Position numbers and translations under genes: made by a program | In this document: positions 51,629-60,506 of the stretch, piece by piece | Layout: each line of letters opens with the position of its first letter | Position numbering within the stretch: the stretch's first letter is position 1 | The notes under the pieces: model-generated | The model's input: only the letters and a program-made list of their open reading frames with translations | Told to the model about the DNA's origin: nothing | Database searches by the model: none | Assembly (NCBI RefSeq): GCF_020524025.1 | Contig: NZ_JAIVKN010000005.1 | Span: 1 to 64,000 of the forward strand | Length of the DNA: 64,000 bases | Reading direction: 5' to 3' | Source: Halobacillus litoralis | Lineage (GTDB): Bacteria > Bacillota > Bacilli > Bacillales > Halobacillaceae

Positions 51629-53374
51629 ATGTTGGAATTGTTTTTACCGATGCTTGAGCGCCTGGGAATTATCGTCACAGTCGCTTTTATTTTTACCCGG
51701 TTTGGTTTCTTTCGGGAACTGATGGATCAAAAGAGACTGAATCTTAAGCAGCAGTATACAGCCATTGTATTCTTCGGCTTGTTTGGAATCATAGGCACGT
51801 ATACAGGCATTACTTATGATGCAAGCTCCTTCGAATTTGGACGCTGGTCCTATCAACTAGTAGACACGGAGGCGCTTGCTAATTCCAGGGTCATAGGAAT
51901 TGTTGCTGCAGGTCTTTTCGGAGGGTACAGAATTGGTGTCGGGGCAGGACTGGTTGCAGGTCTGCACCGATTTGCACTTGGCGGCTTTACAGGCTTTGCG
52001 TGTGGCGTTTCTGCCATCATTGCAGGAATGATTTCTGGGTACTTTCATAAAAAAGATGAACCTTTAAAGCTGAAAAAAGCCTTGCTCGTCGGAGCATTAG
52101 CGGAAACCGTACAGATGGCGCTGATTCTCTTATTGGCAAGTCCTTTCTCGCAAGCCTGGGCGCTTGTAAAAGAAATTGGCCTTCCTATGATAGTTGCGAA
52201 TGGAGTGGGGTCTGCTCTCTTTCTACTGATCATCAGAAACGTGTTAAATGAAGAAGAAAAAGTAGGAGCACTGGAAGCACAGAAAGCTTTGAAATTAGCA
52301 GAATCTACTGTTGCTCATTTAAGAAAAGGATTAACAAGTCATTCAGCAAATAAAGCGTGCCGGATCATTTATGATGAAGTTCAAGTGAGTGCGATTTCTA
52401 TGACCAATAAAGAAACGATCCTTGCTCACGTCGGACAGGCAGATGATCACCATCATTTTGGAGAATTGATTCAAACCGATGCCACGAGAGAGGTCATTCA
52501 GACGGGAAAAAGAGTCATTGCCAGCCATGAGGATATCCAATGTCAGCATAAAGATTGTCCTTTAGGCGCTGCTGTCATTGTTCCGTTGAAAAAGCGGGAA
52601 GAAGTGGTAGGGACTTTAAAATTTTACGTCGCTTCAGAAAAAGAAATATCAAACGTTCTATTGGAGTTGATTCAAGGGTTAAGTGCGCTTCTCAGCCAGC
52701 AGCTGGAGCTTGCTGATGCCGATCGTGCTAAGGAGCTGGCCCGTGAAGCGGAAGTGAAAGCTCTCCAAGCTCAAGTGAACCCGCACTTTTTGTTTAATTC
52801 CCTTAACGTCATTGTTTCCTTGACCAGGAGTGAGCCTGATAAAGCAAGATCCCTGCTTATTGCGCTTTCCAAATTCTTTAGACAGAACCTTGGTGCTACC
52901 ACCAAAACATGGACGTCCCTCAAAGAAGAACTTAAGCATGTGCAAGCCTATTTGTTAATAGAAGAAACGCGGTTTGTCGATCGTCTCCATGTTCACTACG
53001 AGGTTGATGAATCCGTGTTGTCTGCTAAGATTGCCCCGTTAACCCTGCAGCCATTAGTTGAGAACAGTATTAAACACGGACTTAAGGATCAAGAAGGGGA
53101 AGCGAGTATTTGGATTAGAATAGAGGGAAATAAAACGCAAGTTCAGGTAACCGTAGAGGATAACGGGACAGGCATTGACGCGGATCGGCTTCTTACTTTA
53201 GGTGAACAATTTGTTTCATCTGACAAGGGAACGGGTTTTGGTCTTTATAATGTCAACAAACGTTTAGAACATATGCATGGGGAACATGCTGCATTGCAGA
53301 TTAAGAGCGAGCCTGGTCAAGGGACACGCATTACTTTTTCCCTTCCGCTCCATGAAGAGGAGGAAACGGTATGA
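51629..53374 (+). CDS. LytS-family sensor histidine kinase (BtsS/LytS type)
   Basis: The protein has 581 residues: an N-terminal 5TMR-LYT membrane domain (about six helices, residues 1-200), a GAF domain (about 215-355), then a His kinase domain with the phosphoacceptor motif QAQVNPHFLFNSLNV and ATPase motifs VENSIKHGL and GTGFGLYNV. It overlaps the response regulator gene by four bases (ATGA). With the CstA gene downstream, the closest functional parallel is BtsS, a high-affinity pyruvate sensor; the ligand here is inferred. Confidence 0.93.
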   Translation: MLELFLPMLERLGIIVTVAFIFTRFGFFRELMDQKRLNLKQQYTAIVFFGLFGIIGTYTGITYDASSFEFGRWSYQLVDTEALANSRVIGIVAAGLFGGYRIGVGAGLVAGLHRFALGGFTGFACGVSAIIAGMISGYFHKKDEPLKLKKALLVGALAETVQMALILLLASPFSQAWALVKEIGLPMIVANGVGSALFLLIIRNVLNEEEKVGALEAQKALKLAESTVAHLRKGLTSHSANKACRIIYDEVQVSAISMTNKETILAHVGQADDHHHFGELIQTDATREVIQTGKRVIASHEDIQCQHKDCPLGAAVIVPLKKREEVVGTLKFYVASEKEISNVLLELIQGLSALLSQQLELADADRAKELAREAEVKALQAQVNPHFLFNSLNVIVSLTRSEPDKARSLLIALSKFFRQNLGATTKTWTSLKEELKHVQAYLLIEETRFVDRLHVHYEVDESVLSAKIAPLTLQPLVENSIKHGLKDQEGEASIWIRIEGNKTQVQVTVEDNGTGIDADRLLTLGEQFVSSDKGTGFGLYNVNKRLEHMHGEHAALQIKSEPGQGTRITFSLPLHEEEETV

Positions 53375-54105
53375 ATAAACAGATATCGGTTCTTATTGTG
53401 GACGATGAACGTTTCAGTCGTGAAGAACTTCAGTATTTATTAAAAGCTTTTAACCATATGAATATTGTCGGAGAAGCAGGGTCTGGAGATGAGGCTGTCA
53501 TGAAGACGATTCAATTACAGCCGGATGTTCTATTTTTAGATGTAGAAATGCCGAAGATGGACGGGTTGGCTGTAGCCAAAGCCGTCAAAGAGTTAAAAAA
53601 GGTGCCGGAAATTGTTTTTGCTACAGCATATCCGGATTTTGCAGTTGAAGCTTTTAGACATCAGGCGATCGATTATCTGTTAAAGCCATTTGATGAAGAA
53701 CAGCTCGCTGAAACCGTTGAAAGAATAGAAGAAAAGTTTCACTTCAAAAAAGAACCCGTATCAAAAGGAATAACACCATCGAAATTAGCCGTCGAAGTGG
53801 AAGATACGATCGAATACTTAGAGCCCGGTGAAATCGTGTATGTGTACAGGGAAGGAAGAGTTACAAAAATTGTCGGGCGGAACAAAGTCTATATAACGAG
53901 GGACGCTTTAAAAGATGTGGAAAACCGTCTAAAAGGATTTTCTTTTTTTCGGATACATAAAAGTTATCTCGTCAACCTTGACTATATTTATAGACTGACT
54001 CCATGGTTCAACGGGGCTTACCAGCTCGAACTTCAGGGCATGGAAGAAAAACTCTCGGTCAGCCGTAATTATGTTAAAGATTTACGAAAAGAATTAGAAT
54101 TGTAA
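53371..54105 (+). CDS. LytTR-family response regulator
   Basis: The protein has 244 residues. The receiver domain has the acidic pocket in VDDERF and the phospho-Asp in LFLDVEMPKMDG; the LytTR DNA-binding domain lies at about 135-240 (EIVYVYREGRVTKIV... FFRIHKSYLVNLDYI). It overlaps the kinase gene and is followed by its own terminator at 54112. Two direct repeats typical of LytTR sites lie just downstream, before cstA. Confidence 0.93.
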   Translation: MNKQISVLIVDDERFSREELQYLLKAFNHMNIVGEAGSGDEAVMKTIQLQPDVLFLDVEMPKMDGLAVAKAVKELKKVPEIVFATAYPDFAVEAFRHQAIDYLLKPFDEEQLAETVERIEEKFHFKKEPVSKGITPSKLAVEVEDTIEYLEPGEIVYVYREGRVTKIVGRNKVYITRDALKDVENRLKGFSFFRIHKSYLVNLDYIYRLTPWFNGAYQLELQGMEEKLSVSRNYVKDLRKELEL

Positions 54106-54111
54106 AAAGCG

Positions 54112-54137
54112 GGCTGTTTTTCAGTCCGTTTTTTTTA
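54112..54137 (+). terminator. Terminator between the regulator and cstA
   Basis: CGGGCTG pairs with CAGTCCG around T5 and is followed by T8, so cstA is transcribed from its own promoter. Confidence 0.75.
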
Positions 54138-54169
54138 CATGTTGAACAAGCAATTTGACATGTCGAACA
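54137..54169 (+). promoter_or_regulatory. Tandem LytTR binding sites before cstA
   Basis: ACATGTTGAACA (54137-54148) and ACATGTCGAACA (54158-54169) are direct repeats whose starts are 21 bp apart, two helical turns, as in LytTR operators. They lie upstream of the likely cstA promoter, the position for activation. Confidence 0.75.
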
Positions 54170-54182
54170 CAAAACCTCCTTA

Positions 54183-54222
54183 TGTAAGCGATGTCTTGGT
54201 ACATTATATGTAAGCGATTACA
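54183..54222 (+). promoter_or_regulatory. cre sites of the cstA promoter
   Basis: TGTAAGCGATTACA at 54209-54222 is a perfect match to the CcpA consensus TGWAANCGNTNWCA. A second, weaker copy, TGTAAGCGATGTCT, lies at 54183-54196. A likely -10 (ATTATA) lies between them near 54203. Both are within 65 bases of the start codon and imply carbon catabolite repression. Confidence 0.75.
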
Positions 54223-54245
54223 GTATAAAAGAAGGAGGACATACC

Positions 54246-55688
54246 ATGATTACGTTTTTAGTGAGTATTGCCCTTTTAATTGTTGGATACCTTACGTACG
54301 GAAAATATGTCGAACGACAATTTGGAGTTAATCCTAAACGTCAAACGCCTGCCTATTCTCACGGGGATGGTGTCGATTACCTTCCTATGGGAGAAAAGAG
54401 AAATTCATTGATTCAACTGCTTAACATTGCAGGAGTAGGCCCGATATTCGGTCCGATTTTAGGCGCACTTTATGGACCTGTTGCTTTTTTATGGATTGTT
54501 TTTGGAGCGATATTTGCAGGAGCGGTTCATGATTATTTAACAGGCATGATCTCAATCAGAAACCGCGGGGCTCACCTGCCTGAACTTGCTGGTAAGTTCC
54601 TTGGGAAAGTTATGAAGCACGTAGTTAACGTTTTTGCTATTTTACTTCTTGTACTTGTCGGTACCGTTTTCGTCACAGCGCCTGCCGATCTTTTACACAA
54701 TATGACAAGCAGCTGGCTTGCTCTGCCGGTTATTCTTGCTGCTATCTTTGCTTATTATCTGCTTGCTACTATGCTTCCTATTGATAAAATCATCGGGCGG
54801 TTCTATCCGGTGTTTGGTGCCTTACTTTTAATTAGTGCGATTGGTGTAGGTGTATCTCTCGTTGTAACAGGAGCACCTATTCCTGAGTTGACACTTACGA
54901 ACATGCACCCAGACAATGCACCAATCTTCCCGCTGTTATTTTTAACGATTTCTTGTGGGGCGCTTTCTGGTTTCCATGCTACCCAGACTCCAATTATCTC
55001 TAGAACAACGCAGCAAGAGAAACAAGGGCGCCGTATCTTTTATGGAATGATGATTGCTGAAGGGATTATAGCTATGATTTGGGCAGCTGCAGCCATGAGC
55101 TTGTTTAATGGTTCTGCAGGATTGAATGAAATTTTGGCCAATGGCGGCCCGGCTGCAGTAGTAAGTGAAGTATCTATTGCTATGCTTGGAGCGGTTGGCG
55201 GTACACTTGCCGTGTTAGGTGTTATCATTCTGCCAATTACCTCTGGGGATACAGCTTTCCGTAGTGCTCGTATGATCATTGCTGACTACTTGAAAATATC
55301 TCAGAAAAAAGTATCCAGCCGAATTTGGATTGCTGTTCCATTGTTTGTTATATCTTTTGTTTTAACAAAGATTGATTTCACATTGTTATGGAGATATTTC
55401 TCCTGGGCGAATCAGTCAACGGCTGTCATTGCCCTGTGGGTCGGTGCGATGTACCTTTTCTTATCCAGAAAGAATTATTTCATTGCCGCAGTACCTGCCA
55501 CATTTATGACTATGGCTACATTCACCTATATCATTAATGCTCCGATTGGTTTTGGACTGCCGTTGAATGTATCCTATATCATCGCTGCTGTTCTGACTGT
55601 AGCCGTTGTGACTGCCTTTTTCATTGCTGCTAAGCGCAGCCTGAATCAGGATATTCCGCTTGAAGAAGATTTGAGACCAACAGCCTGA
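54246..55688 (+). CDS. cstA: CstA-family carrier (pyruvate/peptide transporter)
   Basis: The protein has 480 residues, about twelve helices, and the CstA signatures YGKYVERQFGVNP at the N-terminus, IAGVGPIFGPILGALYGP and FHATQTPIISRTTQ. It is shorter than E. coli CstA (about 700) and comparable to Bacillus members. E. coli BtsT (YjiY), a CstA relative, is a pyruvate/H+ symporter controlled by BtsSR. AGAAGGAGG lies before the ATG. A 47-residue ORF overlaps its stop. Confidence 0.92.
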   Translation: MITFLVSIALLIVGYLTYGKYVERQFGVNPKRQTPAYSHGDGVDYLPMGEKRNSLIQLLNIAGVGPIFGPILGALYGPVAFLWIVFGAIFAGAVHDYLTGMISIRNRGAHLPELAGKFLGKVMKHVVNVFAILLLVLVGTVFVTAPADLLHNMTSSWLALPVILAAIFAYYLLATMLPIDKIIGRFYPVFGALLLISAIGVGVSLVVTGAPIPELTLTNMHPDNAPIFPLLFLTISCGALSGFHATQTPIISRTTQQEKQGRRIFYGMMIAEGIIAMIWAAAAMSLFNGSAGLNEILANGGPAAVVSEVSIAMLGAVGGTLAVLGVIILPITSGDTAFRSARMIIADYLKISQKKVSSRIWIAVPLFVISFVLTKIDFTLLWRYFSWANQSTAVIALWVGAMYLFLSRKNYFIAAVPATFMTMATFTYIINAPIGFGLPLNVSYIIAAVLTVAVVTAFFIAAKRSLNQDIPLEEDLRPTA

Positions 55689-55831
55689 TGGGGTGTTGTC
55701 ATCCAGACAACAGCAGGCAGGCAGAAGAACTGGAACGGGCAGTCAATGAAAGAGGACGGGACGAAATCCTTCTAGTGGTGAAAATGACCATTCTGCTCAT
55801 TACCATTATAATTTTGGTCCTTTTCCTATAA
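55688..55831 (+). CDS. 47-residue membrane peptide coupled to CstA
   Basis: The ATG overlaps the cstA stop (ATGA). The peptide begins MGCCHPDNSRQAEELERAVN and ends in one hydrophobic helix (MTILLITIIILVLFL). The coding region closes at a strong terminator. E. coli cstA and btsT are each followed by a small gene (ybdD, yjiX). The sequence here is not that family, but the arrangement is the same. The N-terminal Cys pair with nearby His could bind metal. Confidence 0.7.
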   Translation: MGCCHPDNSRQAEELERAVNERGRDEILLVVKMTILLITIIILVLFL

Positions 55832-55841
55832 GCGCTGCTGA

Positions 55842-55873
55842 AAAACACCCATTGGTTTAACCAATGGGTGTTT
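55842..55873 (+). terminator. Terminator of the cstA operon
   Basis: A 14-bp perfect stem (AAAACACCCATTGG and its complement) with a short loop, followed by T5. Confidence 0.88.
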
Positions 55874-55929
55874 TTATGTGTTTTTCTTCAGAAAGAGAGG
55901 GAATGCTCTTAGAGAAAGGAGAGGTGGAA

Positions 55930-56205
55930 ATGGAACGAAATATTCATGAAGCGCAAAACAAATTATATATAGGAAATCAGCAGAACCCGGATGCACAGAT
56001 GATCTTCGAAACGGACCGTGGTACGATGAAAATTTTAAGTACAGAAGTTGCTCCAAAATTAAGAGAGCAGGGAATAGGAAATGAACTAATCGATTATGCG
56101 GTTAATTATGCGAGAAAACATAAGTTAATGATTGATCCTGTTTGCTCCTTTGCTGGAAAAGTAATGGAAGAGACACCAGAATATCAGGTTGTCTTAGAGA
56201 AGTAG
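55930..56205 (+). CDS. YjdJ-like small GNAT acetyltransferase
   Basis: The protein has 92 residues, a minimal GNAT with STEVAPKLREQGIGNELIDY (acetyl-CoA loop) and DPVCSFAGKVME. This is the YjdJ/YidJ subfamily, which lacks the N-terminal part of full GNATs. AAAGGAGAGG precedes the ATG at 55930; the longer frame overlaps the upstream terminator. The next gene starts 14 bases on, so they form an operon. Confidence 0.85.
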   Translation: MERNIHEAQNKLYIGNQQNPDAQMIFETDRGTMKILSTEVAPKLREQGIGNELIDYAVNYARKHKLMIDPVCSFAGKVMEETPEYQVVLEK

Positions 56206-56219
56206 GGGAGGTGTTTGTG

Positions 56220-56702
56220 GTGGTTCAAATCAGGGAACCGGAAGAAAAAGATTTGATGCACTTTACCAGATATGCAATTGATTATATTCATGCGGTCAAT
56301 GATGATACGAAAGAGAAGGTAACAAGTGAAGCCGTTAGAGACAGAAAGTATTGGGCTGCAGATCAGTTTTTAGCCGAAAATGGCAGGCAGAAGCTGCTCG
56401 TTGCAGATTTGAATGGTCGAGTCGTCGGCTATGTACTTGGCATCTTGGACCGACAAACAGATCAGGAAGTTTACGGGTACTTGAAAGAGGTGTTCGTGGA
56501 TGAATTTTATCGACGGGAGGGCATCGGAACGAAGCTCTGTACGTCTTTATTGTCCTGGATGAAGGAAGAAAAGGCGGAAGTCTTTCAGGTCAGTCTTCCT
56601 TCTTCAAAACATGGGGAAAGTGAGTTTATAGGTGCAATTGGTTTTACCCCTGTAAGCACGCTCTATGAGTATAAAGGGAGTTCAATGCAAAACGATCTTT
56701 AA
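56220..56702 (+). CDS. GNAT acetyltransferase
   Basis: The protein has 160 residues. The acetyl-CoA loop is EFYRREGIGTKLCTSLLSWM, preceded by EVYGYLKEVFVD. GGGGAGG lies just before three clustered GTG codons; the one at 56220 has the best spacing. It is co-transcribed with the YjdJ-like gene. Substrate unknown. Confidence 0.8.
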   Translation: MVQIREPEEKDLMHFTRYAIDYIHAVNDDTKEKVTSEAVRDRKYWAADQFLAENGRQKLLVADLNGRVVGYVLGILDRQTDQEVYGYLKEVFVDEFYRREGIGTKLCTSLLSWMKEEKAEVFQVSLPSSKHGESEFIGAIGFTPVSTLYEYKGSSMQNDL

Positions 56703-56741
56703 TAAAGAAAGACCGCTATTGTTCAGGAGGAGGAATACCAA

Positions 56742-57623
56742 ATGAAAAAGGCAATGCTTATCGTCAACCCTTCCTCTGGAAAAGAAGAGGCACTGGATCA
56801 TGTGGATGATATCCAGAAGATCTTAGAGGATAAAGATTACCAAGTAGAAGTGGCGCAGACTGAAAAAGAACTGGATGCCACTAAATATTGTCAGGATGCC
56901 TGCAAAAATGAGATGGACCTTGTTGTATCAATGGGGGGAGATGGGACGTTACATGAGACCATTAATGGAATGGTCGATCAAGAGCACCGTCCTTTGTTAG
57001 GGATTGTTCCCTTAGGTACCGTTAACGACTTTGCAAGGGCTTTAGATATACCGCTGGATATTAAAAAAGCTATTGGTGTCCTTCGTTCCGACCGTTCTAA
57101 AAAAGTGGATATCGGCCGTTTCAATGATGATTATTTCGTTAACATTGTTGCAGCAGGTGCTCTGGCAGAAGCAACTTATGAAGTAAGTCCTGAACAGAAA
57201 ACGAGATATGGACCATTGGCTTATATGATGGAGGGCGTCAAGACATTATCTTCAGAAAGCAGCTATCCGATGAAAATTGAATATGATGGAAAGCAGTGGG
57301 AAGGGGAGTCGTTTTTATTTCTAGCTGCTCTTACAAACTCGACCGGGGGTTTTGAGAAGCTGTCCCCTGAAGCTAAAGTAAATGACGGCTTGATTCATTG
57401 TTATGTTCTGCCGAAAATGAATCTGGTCCGGCTAGGTTCTGTTGTCACATCCATATTAAGAGGAGAATTGAAAAATGAAGGGAATGTAGAGTATTTTACG
57501 GCTCAAAACATCCGCATATCCTCCGAAGAGGACCTGGTGACAAATGTGGATGGGGAAGAAGGAGATCCTCTGCCGGTAGAACTCAAGATTCTACCTTCTC
57601 ATATCGAAGTAATTGTTGATTAA
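56742..57623 (+). CDS. Diacylglycerol/lipid kinase family protein (YegS/DagK-like)
   Basis: The protein has 293 residues. Motifs are VNPSSGKEEA at the N-terminus, the nucleotide loop VSMGGDGTLHETINGM near residue 65 and PLGTVNDFARAL. It phosphorylates a lipid, such as diacylglycerol, at the membrane. AGGAGGAGG is 8 bases before the ATG. The genes before and after are on the same strand and may form one unit. Not assigned to DagK itself. Confidence 0.88.
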   Translation: MKKAMLIVNPSSGKEEALDHVDDIQKILEDKDYQVEVAQTEKELDATKYCQDACKNEMDLVVSMGGDGTLHETINGMVDQEHRPLLGIVPLGTVNDFARALDIPLDIKKAIGVLRSDRSKKVDIGRFNDDYFVNIVAAGALAEATYEVSPEQKTRYGPLAYMMEGVKTLSSESSYPMKIEYDGKQWEGESFLFLAALTNSTGGFEKLSPEAKVNDGLIHCYVLPKMNLVRLGSVVTSILRGELKNEGNVEYFTAQNIRISSEEDLVTNVDGEEGDPLPVELKILPSHIEVIVD

Positions 57624-57718
57624 GAATGAGCTGCGGCAAAAGCTGCAGCTTATTTTTATTCGTTGCGGATGATTACAATAAAAAAGTTCATAATAGGACA
57701 AGTCAAAGGTGGGATGAG

Positions 57719-58162
57719 ATGAAAAAAACAGACGTAGAAGATTATTTGCAGGAAGGGATTTATGGAAAGAAGGAAATCAACCCCTCTGAGCGGAGGCAAT
57801 ACTTGGGTACACTTAGAGAGCGGGTTATTCTTGCGCTTACTAAAGCCCAGGTCATGCAGGAAGAGGGGATACAAGAATTAGCGGGGGAGATGAAGGCATA
57901 TAAGGAAGCGAAACTATTGTTAAATGGGGAGGTCAGTTATCGGTTTTTATCTCCTTATAAGGACATGGCTGAACAAGAGGGTATACATCATACGACCATT
58001 TCAAATCAAGATTCTGAAACGGAATTGGGTGCTGTCCTGACCTTAGAGTATGCGGTTGATAAGCATGATGTTTTTCTTGATAAACAGGAAGAACCGCCTG
58101 AGCACAATCAGGAGAAAGGAATCCTGGATTTTTTTCAATCGTTATTTAAAGAGAAACGATAA
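57719..58162 (+). CDS. yueI: YueI-like protein (DUF1694)
   Basis: The protein has 147 residues with the family pattern VEDYLQEGIYGKKEINPSER, RRQYLGTLRERVILALT and the later EYAVDKHDVFLDK. Function is unknown in Bacillus. The ATG at 57719 follows AAAGGTGGGATG; the longer frame from 57626 begins right after the lipid kinase and is not supported. A strong terminator follows at once. Confidence 0.8.
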   Translation: MKKTDVEDYLQEGIYGKKEINPSERRQYLGTLRERVILALTKAQVMQEEGIQELAGEMKAYKEAKLLLNGEVSYRFLSPYKDMAEQEGIHHTTISNQDSETELGAVLTLEYAVDKHDVFLDKQEEPPEHNQEKGILDFFQSLFKEKR

Positions 58163-58195
58163 ACAAGGCTGCTCATGTGAGCAGCCTTGTTTTTT
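58161..58195. terminator. Terminator after yueI
   Basis: AACAAGGCTGCTCA and its complement form a near-perfect stem followed by T7. Confidence 0.88.
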
Positions 58196-58211
58196 TGTAT
58201 TAAGGGTTTAT

Positions 58212-58400
58212 CTAGGCATTCTTGAAAAGTCGGAAAAGCCCACAAATAAAAAGAGCGAAAGAAAATAATATCATGGCAATATACCCTGCGTAGTACAAGA
58301 ACTGATCGAAGAAGTTATCTCCTGTATCACCTATGCTATACAGGGCATAACCAGCAAGAAGAGCAGCGAGGAAAAGAAATACTTTGTTGTTGCAATCCAT
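58212..58400 (-). CDS. Small membrane protein, 62 residues
   Basis: The protein begins MDCNNKVFLFLAALLAGYAL and has two helices separated by an acidic loop (SIGDTGDNFFDQ). AAAGGAGGTGGG precedes the ATG, indicating strong translation. It converges with yueI across a terminator. Function unknown. Confidence 0.75.
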   Translation of the reverse strand: MDCNNKVFLFLAALLAGYALYSIGDTGDNFFDQFLYYAGYIAMILFSFALFICGLFRLFKNA

Positions 58401-58599
58401 GGTGTTCCCACCTCCTTTGTACTTTCAATATATGAAGGGTTTTCCCAGTTTATTTGTTTTTAGAAAAATAAAATTCTATTCTCTTCTTATCGAGAAGAAA
58501 ATCGTGGAGTATCAATTATTCGGAGTCTAGAAATACAGGAATATAAATGATGGGGTTAGAGGTGAAGGGAAAATAATCTTACTTGAACAGGCCGGAAAT

Positions 58600-58847
58600 A
58601 AAAAATATCCCCTTTGGCAGAACCAAAGGGGGCAGTACTTGTCTTCCATTGGGGGGGAGACGTTCCATGAAATTTACAGGTTATTTTTCCTGGCGGGGAA
58701 AAATTGTAGGGTAATTCAATGTAAAAACAAAAGAAGAGTGTGCTCATGTGAAAAATGAGACCAGAAATCCTATCGAGTAATGAAGTTACAATCGTGGACA
58801 ACCAGCACGTGTTGTAACGTTTGAGATAAAGGAATCTCTCTTTTGCT
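58600..58847 (-). ncRNA. Candidate small regulatory RNA with C-rich motifs
   Basis: The gap 58401-59047 has no ORF of note. On the minus strand an extended -10 (TG-A-TACAAT, 58862-58854) is followed about 230 bases later by a terminator hairpin: CCCCTTTGG pairs with CCAAAGGGG (58631-58609), then a T-rich run. The predicted RNA contains TCTCCCCCCC (near 58660-58651) and TTTTTCCCC motifs, resembling the C-rich seed regions of Firmicutes sRNAs. No -35 is clear and no family is recognised. Confidence 0.4.
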
Positions 58848-58987
58848 TATTTTATTGTATCACTTTTCTGAGTGTCTTCGCTTTGGGAAAAAAACCAGTA
58901 AAAAACGTTACTTAATGATAGTTTGAACCAATTTTTTTCTCAAGTTTTGTCTAGTATTGGAAATATGGAAGAAATAACTGGGCTTTA

Positions 58988-59016
58988 TTGTAGGAATATG
59001 GAGAATCATGTACAAT
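58988..59016 (+). promoter_or_regulatory. Promoter of the lytic transglycosylase gene
   Basis: TTGTAG, a 17-base spacer, then TACAAT with an upstream TG; about 32 bases before the start codon. Confidence 0.65.
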
Positions 59017-59047
59017 TTAGATAATTAAAGGGGATAGGTGGGAAGTT

Positions 59048-59656
59048 ATGGATGTGAATGTGAACAGAGTCCAGCAGATGATACAAATGCAAACGTTGTC
59101 TAAGTTGAGAAATAGCAGTTCAGAGGTTTTTTCCAGTTATATGCAGAATATGACGTTTCAGAGTTTATTAAGAGCAGCGATGAACCCGGTCCAGAACCAA
59201 ACTCAAACTCCAAATTCTCTCTATTTACATCCCACACAGCGAGTCCATGCATCGATCCCTCAACCATCTGTGACAGATGGGGAAGGCACAGATGTGGAAG
59301 TACTCATACAGAAGGCAGCAGGTCGATATGGTGTTGACCATCAATTGATTCGATCTGTCGTTAAGACGGAATCTAACTTTGATCCAGATGCCGTTAGTTA
59401 CGCAGGAGCTCAGGGGTTGATGCAGCTGATGCCATCCACAGCACAGAGTTTAGGCGTCCGTGATCCATTTAATCCTGAAGAGAATATAATGGGCGGAACG
59501 AAATATTTAAAGGACATGCTTGATCGTTATGACGGAAATAATGAACTGGCTCTTGCAGCATACAATGCAGGGCCGGGAAATGTAGATAAGTACGGAGGTG
59601 TCCCGCCTTTTAGGGAAACGCAGAAGTATGTTACAAAAGTACTCGGGCTCATATAA
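59048..59656 (+). CDS. Lytic transglycosylase, SLT domain
   Basis: The protein has 202 residues. The SLT domain (about 83-200) has the catalytic Glu in [15 protein letters not shown], followed by [13 protein letters not shown] and [18 protein letters not shown]. The N-terminal 80 residues are Gln-rich and unstructured. It cuts peptidoglycan. It resembles YjbJ of B. subtilis. AAGGGGA lies about 13 bases upstream. No signal peptide is evident, so export or secretion is unclear. Confidence 0.9.
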   Translation: MDVNVNRVQQMIQMQTLSKLRNSSSEVFSSYMQNMTFQSLLRAAMNPVQNQTQTPNSLYLHPTQRVHASIPQPSVTDGEGTDVEVLIQKAAGRYGVDHQLIRSVVKTESNFDPDAVSYAGAQGLMQLMPSTAQSLGVRDPFNPEENIMGGTKYLKDMLDRYDGNNELALAAYNAGPGNVDKYGGVPPFRETQKYVTKVLGLI

Positions 59657-59692
59657 AACAGGCTTGGCGAATACTCGCCAAGCCTGTTTTAT
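59657..59692. terminator. Bidirectional terminator
   Basis: AAAACAGGCTTGGCGA pairs with TCGCCAAGCCTGTTTT between convergent genes. Confidence 0.88.
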
Positions 59693-59736
59693 CATAGGAC
59701 CAAGGTTAATTAAACGATTGGGAAAGGCCGTTCTGT

Positions 59737-60288
59737 TTATTTATCTGGTTCTAAATGGCGGCTCATCTGCAGGTACTGGTTGAAGACGATTGTCATTTCT
59801 TTCAGCCGGCTGCGAACGTCCTCATCAATCAACTCTCCATCCACAGAAAAATGATTCGTGTGGGTGTATACATAGTTTGGAGTGACCATACACCTGAAAT
59901 AATTGAGGATTGGTTTCAGCTGGTTTTCAATCACTAAGTGATGCTGCAATGTTCCGCCATTGGCAACAATCGTGACGGGTTTGTATCTCATCGCTAACGG
60001 GGATACAGCATCAAAGACATTTTTCAAGGTGCCTGGAATGGAACCTTGGAAAATTGGCGTCGCTATGACATAAGCATCCGCATTTTCAATTTGTCTGATT
60101 AAGGATTGCATATCTTCATTGTATTCTTCGGCTGGGCGCCCATCCACGAATTGTAGTTCATAATTTTCAAGATCAATGATTTTCGTTTCATGACTCTCAG
60201 GCAGCAGTTGTATATATTTTTCAATTTCTTGAAGAAGTGTACGTGTTTTCTTTCCGACGATCGTTCCGTTAAGTAGTAAGATCTCCAT
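59737..60288 (-). CDS. NADPH-dependent FMN reductase
   Basis: The protein has 183 residues with a flavodoxin-like fold. LLLNGTIVGKKTRTLLQEIE is the phosphate loop; ATPIFQGSIPGTLKNVFD is the FMN-binding motif of the SsuE/azoreductase group. AGGGGAG lies 9 bases before the ATG at 60288. It supplies reduced flavin or reduces quinones or azo dyes. No monooxygenase partner is nearby. Confidence 0.85.
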   Translation of the reverse strand: MEILLLNGTIVGKKTRTLLQEIEKYIQLLPESHETKIIDLENYELQFVDGRPAEEYNEDMQSLIRQIENADAYVIATPIFQGSIPGTLKNVFDAVSPLAMRYKPVTIVANGGTLQHHLVIENQLKPILNYFRCMVTPNYVYTHTNHFSVDGELIDEDVRSRLKEMTIVFNQYLQMSRHLEPDK

Positions 60289-60506
60289 GACAACTTTCTC
60301 CCCTTCCATTACTTCATTTATATCGTATGCATAAGGATGTTAATTGGGCTATGTAGCCAGTCTTAGTATATGTCGATTTATCTGTGAGACTTCTTTCTTA
60401 TAATGGTAAAGTATACGTTGTATTTAAGCAATTGTGAGACGTTTGGATGTTTTATCAGGATAGAAATATGGAAAAGAAGGATATCATGAAATTAGGAGGA
60501 ATGAGA

